Shown here one piece after another: positions 7,854 through 13,854 of a stretch of DNA of 33,260 nucleotides. The DNA is from a bacterium. GTDB lineage: Bacteria > RBG-13-66-14 > B26-G2 > WVWN01. The stretch is taken from assembly GCA_035529855.1 (NCBI GenBank), contig DATKVX010000068.1:1-33260 (forward strand), in the 5' to 3' direction. The notes beneath the pieces were generated by a model. The model saw only the letters and a program-made list of their open reading frames with translations, was not told the DNA's origin and ran no database searches. Positions within the stretch are counted from its first letter, which is position 1. The number at the start of each line of letters is the position of its first letter. Made by a program: the position numbers and the translations under genes.

Positions 7854-9386
7854 CTATTTTTCGGGAATTTCCCGCTTTCGGCGAAATGCCTGGACGACTA
7901 AAACCGCGAATAACGCTGCGACCAGCCAGGCGAAGACGTCGGCTATGTGCGGATAGGGCGTCCATACGCCGCGCGTCGGCAAATGGGCGACTATTACCGG
8001 GTCCTCGCCGGCGAAGTAATCCGTTCTCGCGACGGTCCGGCCCAGGTAGTCGGCCGCGACGGATACGCCGTCGTTGTCGGGCCGGAAGAGCGAAAAGCCG
8101 TTCTCGACGGCGCGAAAGACGGCGAGGTCGGCGTGCAGGTCGCCCAGCTCGCGCCAATCGTGGGCCGGGACGAGCATTATGTCCGCCCCGGCGCGGCCCG
8201 CCTGGCGGACCATCGCCGGGAAGTCCATATCGTAGCAAATGGCCCCGGCCAGACGGCCGTACGCGGTATCGAGCGTCGGCAAGCGGCCGTCGCCGTGTCG
8301 GCTTATGGCGGCCTCGGGCCCCGGCACCGGAATAGATTTCACGTAATCCCACACGACCGCGCCGTCGGGGTCGATGAGTACGAGTTTATTCGTGACCGGC
8401 TTGTCGGTCCCCGGCTCGAGCGTCGCGAGCGCCATCCCCAGGTAGATACGTTCATCCCGGGCGAGCTCCCGGCCCCGGGCGAGGAGCGCTTTTTCCTCCG
8501 AGGCCAAAAGTTGGGCGCCCGCTTCGCCCCATATAACTATTTTAGCGCCCGCCCGGGCCTCTCGTCGGCTCCGCGCGAAGAGGTCGTCGTTTATAGCCGC
8601 GTTTTCGGTGCGGAAGGCGGCCGTCTCGTCGTCGTCGAAGGGGTGGCCCGCGAGCAGCGGTTCCCACAGCTCGGGATGTTCCGACAGGAAAAAGGGCCGT
8701 GCGGTGATGCCGGCGACGCGTACCGTTTCGTCGGCCCGGGTAACGGCGAGGCGGACGCCGCCGAACAGCATAACGCCGGCCACTATTACCGCGTACGTTA
8801 TTACGCCCCGTTTTACCCTGTTCCAATCGAAGCCGTTTTCCCATACCCAGTTGACGACGGCGCCGAACCAGGCGACGACGAAGCTGACGCCGTAGAGGCC
8901 GGTTACGGAGGCGATTTGGATTAGCGGGAGGTTATCCACTTGCGTGTAGGCGACGGCGTTCCAGGTGCGGAACGGGCTGACGAGCGAAAGCGCGTATTCC
9001 AGCGTTACTATTGCCGCCGGAAACACCAGCGTCGAAGCGAATCCCGGGAGCCGGGGGGCCAGGGCGCGGTCGGCTAAATATGGTGCCAGGTAAACGAAGG
9101 CGGCGGCGGCCGCGAGCGCGGCGTACCAGTGAACCGGCATCATTACGTCGGCTATGCCGCGCCAGGCGAAGAAATTGGCCGCGCCCGCCGCCAGTACGGC
9201 GAGGGGGAGGCCGACGGCGACGCGTTCGCGGCGTAGCCACCGCAGCATAAAGACCGGCGCGAGCCAAGCCGCGGCGCCGACGACGTAGCGGCCCTCCGCG
9301 AAGAACCAAAACGCCGCGGCGACCGCGAGCCAGAGCCAACGGTGAATCCGCGCGCGGCGGCCGGTATCGACGCCGTTACTCTTCAT
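7854..9386 (-). CDS. lnt: Apolipoprotein N-acyltransferase-like protein
   Basis: The product has 510 residues from ATG 9386, the usual Lnt length. About six membrane helices precede a periplasmic nitrilase domain, and one helix follows it. The catalytic triad is visible: Glu288 (VIWGEAGA), Lys350 (YVKSIPVPGPE) and Cys384 (AGAICYDMDFP). An additional Glu eight residues after the Lys matches the essential Glu343 of the E. coli enzyme. Lnt adds the third acyl chain to lipoproteins in the inner membrane; the region around the Lys is divergent (no PFGE), so the assignment is Lnt-like. An open frame continues upstream to a TTG at 9425, but that TTG is the -35 box; see the promoter entry. The message appears leaderless. 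Confidence 0.85.
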   Translation of the reverse strand: MKSNGVDTGRRARIHRWLWLAVAAAFWFFAEGRYVVGAAAWLAPVFMLRWLRRERVAVGLPLAVLAAGAANFFAWRGIADVMMPVHWYAALAAAAAFVYLAPYLADRALAPRLPGFASTLVFPAAIVTLEYALSLVSPFRTWNAVAYTQVDNLPLIQIASVTGLYGVSFVVAWFGAVVNWVWENGFDWNRVKRGVITYAVIVAGVMLFGGVRLAVTRADETVRVAGITARPFFLSEHPELWEPLLAGHPFDDDETAAFRTENAAINDDLFARSRREARAGAKIVIWGEAGAQLLASEEKALLARGRELARDERIYLGMALATLEPGTDKPVTNKLVLIDPDGAVVWDYVKSIPVPGPEAAISRHGDGRLPTLDTAYGRLAGAICYDMDFPAMVRQAGRAGADIMLVPAHDWRELGDLHADLAVFRAVENGFSLFRPDNDGVSVAADYLGRTVARTDYFAGEDPVIVAHLPTRGVWTPYPHIADVFAWLVAALFAVLVVQAFRRKREIPEK

Positions 9387-9396
9387 AACGAGCGGG

Positions 9397-9425
9397 ATTA
9401 TAGCAACCGGGCGGTGCGGCGTCAA
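9397..9425 (-). promoter_or_regulatory. Near-consensus promoter of lnt, probably leaderless
   Basis: On the minus strand, -35 TTGACG (9425-9420), exactly 17 bp, then TATAAT (9402-9397). The ATG begins at 9386, only ten bases beyond the -10 box. Transcription would start at about 9390, leaving at most a few untranslated bases and no room for a ribosome binding site. Confidence 0.8.
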
Positions 9426-9483
9426 TCGGCGGTTGCCCCTCGGTCGACCTGGAAACGCCCGGCCGTGCCGCGGAACCGTGAAG

Positions 9484-9509
9484 AAAAGCCGCCCCGGGGG
9501 GCGGCTTTT
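9484..9509 (-). terminator. Intrinsic terminator after the second secreted protein gene
   Basis: An inverted repeat AAAAGCCGCCCC / GGGGCGGCTTTT with a very small loop lies 16-41 bases beyond the stop of the minus-strand gene ending at 9525. On the minus strand it ends in TTTTCTTC. It separates that gene from the lnt promoter. Confidence 0.8.
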
Positions 9510-9524
9510 GTAGGCATTTTCCGA

Positions 9525-10286
9525 TTAACGGTAAAGCGCTCTGACTTTCCCGAGCGACGCGGGCGCGACGCCGACGGTCGCCGGGCAACTAACGCGGTAG
9601 ATATAGCCGTTGGTACAGCCGATGAAGAGTTCCGAGTTGTAGTACGCCATGCCGTAGGAAGTGGAAGGCGGCGCCTCGAACGAGGAGACGATCGACCCTC
9701 TGCCCGAACCGGAATAGCCGTATATGTTAGGCCCGTACGCGCCCCAAATTAAGTTGTTCCGGTGGTCGTACGTGATGTCGCGGTAGTCGGAGTTGGGCAT
9801 AGGGAAGGATGAGAGAACGCTTCCGTCCGATAACCTATGGCGCCAGGTGTAACTCGGCGCGCTGTCGCTCACGAATATCGCGGAAGTACCCGCGCCCCCG
9901 TCTCCCGTCTGCTGCGGGGCGAGGCCGTAAGGGTCGTGGTTGACGTGCCAGGAACCGTACACGGACCCCGTTATCCAATGGCAATTGTACACGGTGTCGT
10001 TATTGTACGAACCTACCCAGACGTGGCCGGTCGCGGAATATGCGAGCCCTCGGTTGCTGGTGCTGGACGGCACGGTCCACGAACCGCGTACCGAACCGTT
10101 CCCCGGATCCAGGTTGTAGACCCTGTTGGGGTGGATGAGTACGTGCAGGTACGTCCCGGACCGGGCAAGGCCGCGGATGTTATTCGCCGGCGCCCGGTAG
10201 GAACCCAATATGTCGCCCAGCGCGCCGAACGCGACGCCCGCGGCGCATAAAGAAACCACTACTAGCGAAAACCAACTTCTCGCCAT
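9525..10286 (-). CDS. Second secreted propeller-like protein with the same C-terminal tail
   Basis: The product has 253 residues. Residues 1-20 form a signal peptide with cleavage after AFG-A. The mature chain is rich in Gly, Ser, Tyr and Trp. It is made of repeating units with G-S-[VY]-x-[GS]-S-W and G-[LM]-A-Y, for example GSVRGSW, GSVYGSW, GLAYSATGHVWVG and GMAYYNSELFIG. This points to a beta-propeller of about 35-45-residue blades. It ends VGVAPASLGKVRALYR, nearly the same as the tail of the protein at 292-1155 although the DNA differs at most third positions. AAAGGA precedes ATG 10286, and it has its own promoter and terminator. An extracytoplasmic binding or surface role is inferred. 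No enzyme motif is seen. Confidence 0.85.
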   Translation of the reverse strand: MARSWFSLVVVSLCAAGVAFGALGDILGSYRAPANNIRGLARSGTYLHVLIHPNRVYNLDPGNGSVRGSWTVPSSTSNRGLAYSATGHVWVGSYNNDTVYNCHWITGSVYGSWHVNHDPYGLAPQQTGDGGAGTSAIFVSDSAPSYTWRHRLSDGSVLSSFPMPNSDYRDITYDHRNNLIWGAYGPNIYGYSGSGRGSIVSSFEAPPSTSYGMAYYNSELFIGCTNGYIYRVSCPATVGVAPASLGKVRALYR

Positions 10287-10334
10287 CGATATAGTCCTTT
10301 CTGTTATAGGGTGTGGGTGTGCGTATTTAGGTTA

Positions 10335-10363
10335 TTAATATCATATATGATTATAAAAGTCAA
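10335..10363 (-). promoter_or_regulatory. Promoter of the second secreted protein gene
   Basis: On the minus strand, -35 TTGACT (10363-10358), a 17-bp spacer and -10 TATTAA (10340-10335). The leader is about 45 bases. The surrounding 10310-10440 segment is strikingly A/T-rich for this genome, and its upstream half could act as an UP element. Confidence 0.65.
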
Positions 10364-10493
10364 ATATATTTCCGATTTATGTTTATGTCGTTCAAAAAAA
10401 CAACATCTATACCGTAGAATAAGGCTTTTCGTCAGCTTTTATTTTGCTAACGGGGGAGTAGGTTCGGTGGGGGGTACGGGTGATACGCGAACG

Positions 10494-11732
10494 TTAGAAA
10501 TCCCAATCGGGTTTGGGGTCGGGGAGCCGGAGTAAGGCGTCCAACGCCTCCAGGAGCGAGCGCGGCCCGGCCAGATCGTCGGTGACGGCCAGGCCCGTCG
10601 CGGGCCGGACGCCCAGCCACATCCGCGTAAACGCGTTTACCGAAGCCGTAAGGGTGGGAAGCGACGGCTCTAGGCCGCCCTCCGCCCCCGACGAGGGTCC
10701 CAGCGTTACGACGTAGTCGCCGGCGACGCCGCGCCACGGCGCCTCCGCCGGCAGAAGGTCCGCGATGGGGTCGGACAGCACCAGGTTGAAACGCAACTCG
10801 TCCCCCGGCAGTTTCGTTCGGGCCAGGCACGCCGGTAAATCCAGGATCCGCATCTGCCAGTAGGCCAGGGCCCGCATCGTATTCTCGAATTTAGATTTGC
10901 GCGTCGCATTGCGGAGTTGGAAAGGCCGGTGCAAGAGATCTTGTAATTGGATGCCGGGCGGCTCGATTATCTTTACGAGGCGGACCTGGTCGCCCAGGCT
11001 TTTGATGAGGGCCATTAGCTCGAGAAATTGCCGGGCGTCCCGGTACGCGAGCCATTGTACGTAGTACGGTCCGGCTTCACCCGATTCCGCCGATAGCCAT
11101 ACGTGGTGGCCGAGTTCCCCTCCGTCCCCGCTTTCGTACCCCAGGCCGAATCCGTTTTTTGACCATATCATTTCCGCCCGGGTGAACTCCGGCGGCGTCA
11201 GGTTGCACGAACCGTGGGCGCGAACTCGCTGTAAGCGGTTGGCATGTACCTCTTCCCAATCGTCGACCGTGATGCGGCGAGGGAGGGCGGGTTCTAGGTC
11301 CACCGTTAGATGCGCCGGGTCGAAGTATAACCAGTGGCCGTATCCGCCGGAGCCGAAGCCAAGCCGGTCGTAGTAGCCCTGCTCGAACATCCCCAGGCCG
11401 GAGACCAGCGCGCCGGCCGCGGCGTCCGCGGCGACCGCTTCGGCGGTCAGCCTTCCGGCCAGGCCCCGTTTGCGGGCGACGTGGCCGGTCGTGACGGCCG
11501 TGACGCACGAGAACGGGAGGTCCTCGTCGAGATAACGCAAATCTCCGGGCGCGGTCGAAACCATACACTCGGCCTCGCCGGCGACGTCGGCGACGAGCGC
11601 CCGGCCGCAGGAGATGAAGATATCCAGCCCGTGGCCTTGTTTTTTGTCTCCGGGCTCGATCCAACCGACCTCTCGCCAAATGCGGTGGACGGCGGCCTGG
11701 TCCCTTCCGGCGTCGTAAACGCGGTATTCCAT
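10494..11732 (-). CDS. Eis-type GNAT acetyltransferase
   Basis: The product has 412 residues, the usual size of Eis-like proteins. The N-terminal GNAT fold has the acetyl-CoA loop region VTTGHVARKRGLAGRLTAEA (about 80-99; compare the R/Q-x-x-G-x-G/A loop) and LGMFEQGYYDRLGFGSG (Y-x-x-x-G-F), typical of Eis-like proteins. A second GNAT-like half lies at about 150-290. The C-terminal ~100 residues (LRFNLVLSDPIADLLP onward to LLRLPDPKPDWDF) fit the SCP2-like sterol-carrier fold found in Eis. Family members acetylate amines such as aminoglycosides or protein lysines; the substrate here is unknown. AAGGAGA stands before ATG 11732. It is transcribed away from the dcw cluster from its own promoter. 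Confidence 0.85.
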   Translation of the reverse strand: MEYRVYDAGRDQAAVHRIWREVGWIEPGDKKQGHGLDIFISCGRALVADVAGEAECMVSTAPGDLRYLDEDLPFSCVTAVTTGHVARKRGLAGRLTAEAVAADAAAGALVSGLGMFEQGYYDRLGFGSGGYGHWLYFDPAHLTVDLEPALPRRITVDDWEEVHANRLQRVRAHGSCNLTPPEFTRAEMIWSKNGFGLGYESGDGGELGHHVWLSAESGEAGPYYVQWLAYRDARQFLELMALIKSLGDQVRLVKIIEPPGIQLQDLLHRPFQLRNATRKSKFENTMRALAYWQMRILDLPACLARTKLPGDELRFNLVLSDPIADLLPAEAPWRGVAGDYVVTLGPSSGAEGGLEPSLPTLTASVNAFTRMWLGVRPATGLAVTDDLAGPRSLLEALDALLRLPDPKPDWDF

Positions 11733-11802
11733 ATTAAAAGTTCTCCTTCGTCCGCCTCAAGCAAAGGTTTGAATATAAAGGGCTTTAACGATGGCAGGCC
11801 CG

Positions 11803-11831
11803 ATTATATAACGCGACCTCGGCACCGTCAA
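11803..11831 (-). promoter_or_regulatory. Near-consensus promoter of the acetyltransferase gene
   Basis: On the minus strand, -35 TTGACG (11831-11826), 17 bp, then perfect TATAAT (11808-11803). The predicted start is near 11796, with a leader of about 64 bases that carries AAGGAGA just before the ATG. It is the same -35/-10 pair as the lnt promoter. Confidence 0.8.
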
Positions 11832-11921
11832 CGAAGGATTTACTCGAGCCGGCCTCGCCCCGTAGGGTTTAACTCGAAGCCGCGTTACCGCCGTTTACGT
11901 AAGTGCCGTTTTTTAGGCGAT

Positions 11922-11952
11922 TTCGCCCCTTTTTGGCGGCGAATTTTTTTTT
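11922..11952 (+). terminator. Orphan hairpin plus T-run upstream of the dcw promoter
   Basis: Stem TTCGCC (11922-11927) / GGCGAA (11938-11943) with an extra CC/GG pairing inside is followed by nine T (11944-11952). It has the form of a + strand intrinsic terminator, yet no + strand gene lies upstream. It could insulate the dcw promoter or end a short RNA. The T/A tract also lies where an UP element would be. Confidence 0.45.
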
Positions 11953-12001
11953 ATAAAAAAGTCATTTTTTCCTTGACAACTATCCCCAGGTTTGATTTAA
12001 T
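11942..12001 (+). promoter_or_regulatory. mraZ/dcw promoter with A/T-rich upstream tract
   Basis: A consensus -35 TTGACA (11973-11978), 17 bp, then -10 TTTAAT (11996-12001). Immediately upstream (11942-11970) is a run of T and A blocks that fits an UP element for the alpha subunit of RNA polymerase. The predicted start is near 12008. It drives mraZ and probably most of the cluster. Confidence 0.8.
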
Positions 12002-12008
12002 GTCCGTG

Positions 12009-12034
12009 GTGGTGAATTGTGGTGATTTGTGGTA
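12009..12034 (+). promoter_or_regulatory. MraZ box: three direct repeats at 10-nt spacing
   Basis: GTGGT recurs at 12009, 12019 and 12029, giving TGGTG-N5-TGGTG-N5-TGGTA. MraZ of E. coli is known to bind three TGGGN repeats separated by 5 nt just after the mra promoter. The spacing here is identical and the core differs by one base. The repeats begin at about the transcription start, so bound MraZ would block its own promoter. A fourth partial TGGT overlaps the first repeat at 12007-12010. Confidence 0.75.
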
Positions 12035-12069
12035 AAATCTATAGAACGTTCTCTTAAGAAATAACTTAT

Positions 12070-12570
12070 ATGCAGGAATTCGACGACAAACGGGAAGTAG
12101 GCGTGGACTTAGGCCGTTGGTCTTTCGGGTTCAACGGCCAATACCGCCACTCACTCGACGAGAAGGGCCGGCTCAGCGTCCCGGCGAACTTCCGTCGCGA
12201 CGCCGCCGGCAACGCCATCGGCCGGTTCAAACTTACGGTCGGCTTCGAGCGTTGCCTGTTCCTTTTCCCCGCGGAATACTGGCAAGCGGTCGTCGAGCCC
12301 CAACTCCTCGAACTCCCCATTATGGAACGCCAGGCCCGGCTCGTAACGAGGATGTTGCTGAGCCGCGCCGCCGATTGCGAGCCGGACCGCCAGGGGCGCG
12401 TTATGGTCCCGGCGCCGTTGCGGGAGTACGCCGGCCTCGGCGCGGAAGCCATCGTTAACGGCATGTACAACCGCGTCGAGCTTTGGAGCGTCGACCGCTG
12501 GTTGGCGTACGAGGCGGAGGCCGTCGCGGCCTTCGAGGATATGGCCGCCCGCTATAGGATTAAATTCTAA
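12070..12570 (+). CDS. mraZ: Transcriptional regulator MraZ
   Basis: The product has 166 residues, about 20 longer at the N-terminus than usual. It has two AbrB/SpoVT-type half domains: the first has YRHSLDEKGRLSVPANFR (about 25-42), the second DRQGRVMVPAPLREYAGL. MraZ forms a ring and represses the dcw promoter by binding repeats in its own leader, which are present here at 12009-12034. The family normally starts one residue before the F-x-G that precedes LDxKGR, but no start codon exists there. ATG 12070 lacks a Shine-Dalgarno; GTG 12103 has GGGAAG five bases upstream and would give 155 residues. Either start leaves an N-terminal extension. Confidence 0.92.
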   Translation: MQEFDDKREVGVDLGRWSFGFNGQYRHSLDEKGRLSVPANFRRDAAGNAIGRFKLTVGFERCLFLFPAEYWQAVVEPQLLELPIMERQARLVTRMLLSRAADCEPDRQGRVMVPAPLREYAGLGAEAIVNGMYNRVELWSVDRWLAYEAEAVAAFEDMAARYRIKF

Positions 12571-12572
12571 TC

Positions 12573-13520
12573 ATGGTTACCGTTTGGGAAGACGTCGCTA
12601 TTTCCGCGCTCGCCGTGAGTCCCGAGGCGGGCGCCGCGGAACCGCGCCACCAGGCCGCGATGGCGGCGGAGGTGGCTAAAGCGGCCGTGCGGCGGTACGG
12701 CGGCGTATGCGTCGACGCCACGGTGGGGGGCGGCGGCCACGCCGCGAAGCTCCTGGAGGTTTTACCTCCCGATAATATCTACGTCGGTCTGGACCTCGAC
12801 GCCGACGCGTTGGCGCGTGCGCGACGGTGCCTCGCTCCCTTCGGTTCGCGCGTGGTTTTGCACAACGTTTCTTTCGTCAAGCTGGCTGAAGTGGCGGCGC
12901 CGTACGCGGGCCGCGTGACCAACGTGTTGTTCGACCTCGGCCTCTCGAGCGAACAACTCGCGGACGAGACCCGGGGTTTTTCTTTCAAAGCGGCCGGCCC
13001 CCTCAATATGCGCTTCGACGGCGACCCGTCGGAGTTGACCGCGGCCGAGGTTGTAAACACGTTTGACGAGAAAAATTTAGCGGACATAATCCACGAGCTG
13101 GGGGAGGAGCGGCGTGCGCGTGCCGTCGCCCGCGCCATAGTAAGCCGGCGTGCGCGGCTTCCATTCGAAGACGCCGGCGACCTCGCCGAGGTGGTGGCCC
13201 GGGCGGCGGGCGGCCGCCGCGGCCGCATCCACCCCGCGACGCGGACGTTCCAGGCTTTGCGGATATTCGTGAACGACGAGCTGGGCGCGCTCGAGGCGGC
13301 TTTGCCGATGGCGGTGGGGATATCGGCGCCCGGGGCGCGCGTGTTCGTAATCGCGTACCATTCGCTGGAGGACCGGGTCGTCAAGAGGTTTTTCCGGGCG
13401 TCGGCCGCCGTGGGCGAATTGCGGCTCGTGACGCCCAAGCCGCAGCGGCCTTCCGCGGCGGAGGTGCGCCGCAACCGGCGGAGCCGCAGCGCGCGCCTAC
13501 GCATAGCGGAGAAGGTTTAA
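12573..13520 (+). CDS. rsmH: 16S rRNA m4C1402 methyltransferase RsmH
   Basis: The product has 315 residues (family about 310). It has the S-adenosylmethionine loop VDATVGGGGHAAKLLE (about 48-63), the acidic GLDLDADAL, and the RsmH-specific DLGLSSEQLADETRGFSF, PLNMRFD, ATRTFQALRIFVNDEL and AYHSLEDRVVKRFF. It methylates N4 of C1402 in the ribosomal decoding centre. It starts two bases after the mraZ stop, with a weak AGGA inside the mraZ end, so it is translationally coupled. The N-terminus carries about 25 extra residues before the normal R-H-Q start of the domain. Older name mraW. Confidence 0.96.
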   Translation: MVTVWEDVAISALAVSPEAGAAEPRHQAAMAAEVAKAAVRRYGGVCVDATVGGGGHAAKLLEVLPPDNIYVGLDLDADALARARRCLAPFGSRVVLHNVSFVKLAEVAAPYAGRVTNVLFDLGLSSEQLADETRGFSFKAAGPLNMRFDGDPSELTAAEVVNTFDEKNLADIIHELGEERRARAVARAIVSRRARLPFEDAGDLAEVVARAAGGRRGRIHPATRTFQALRIFVNDELGALEAALPMAVGISAPGARVFVIAYHSLEDRVVKRFFRASAAVGELRLVTPKPQRPSAAEVRRNRRSRSARLRIAEKV

Positions 13521-13521
13521 T

Positions 13522-13854
13522 ATGGCGACGGTGCGTTATCGCCCCCCGACCATCGACGTCGCGCGTCGCCCTAAGCGGCGCCGGCGGTTCTACGTTTGGG
13601 CCGTCGTCGCGATTTCCGGACTCCTGCTGCTGGCGTTTTTATATTTGTGGCAATACGTCTCCATCCTCGAGCTCAATTACGAAGTGGCGCGCGTTAAGCG
13701 CGAGTTGGACGAAGCGTACCAGGAGAAAGTGACGCTAAAGGCCGACTTATACCGGCGGCGTTCGATGGCCGAGATCGACGAAGTCGCGCACGAGAAACTC
13801 GGGTTGCAGCCGCCGGCGCCCGGCCAAGTCATCATCGTGGAGGACGGGAGTTGA
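13522..13854 (+). CDS. ftsL: FtsL-like septum protein
   Basis: The product has 110 residues. It is a basic cytoplasmic head (1-23), one membrane helix (about 25-44), then a leucine-zipper-like coiled coil (about 48-78) and a short tail with IDEVAHEKLGLQPPAPGQVIIV, which is the DivIC/FtsL pattern. It is a bitopic inner-membrane protein that bridges FtsQ/FtsB to FtsI/FtsW. Identification rests on topology and position between rsmH and ftsI, as the family has little sequence conservation. Its ATG follows the rsmH stop by one base. Its stop overlaps the ftsI start. Confidence 0.88.
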   Translation: MATVRYRPPTIDVARRPKRRRRFYVWAVVAISGLLLLAFLYLWQYVSILELNYEVARVKRELDEAYQEKVTLKADLYRRRSMAEIDEVAHEKLGLQPPAPGQVIIVEDGS

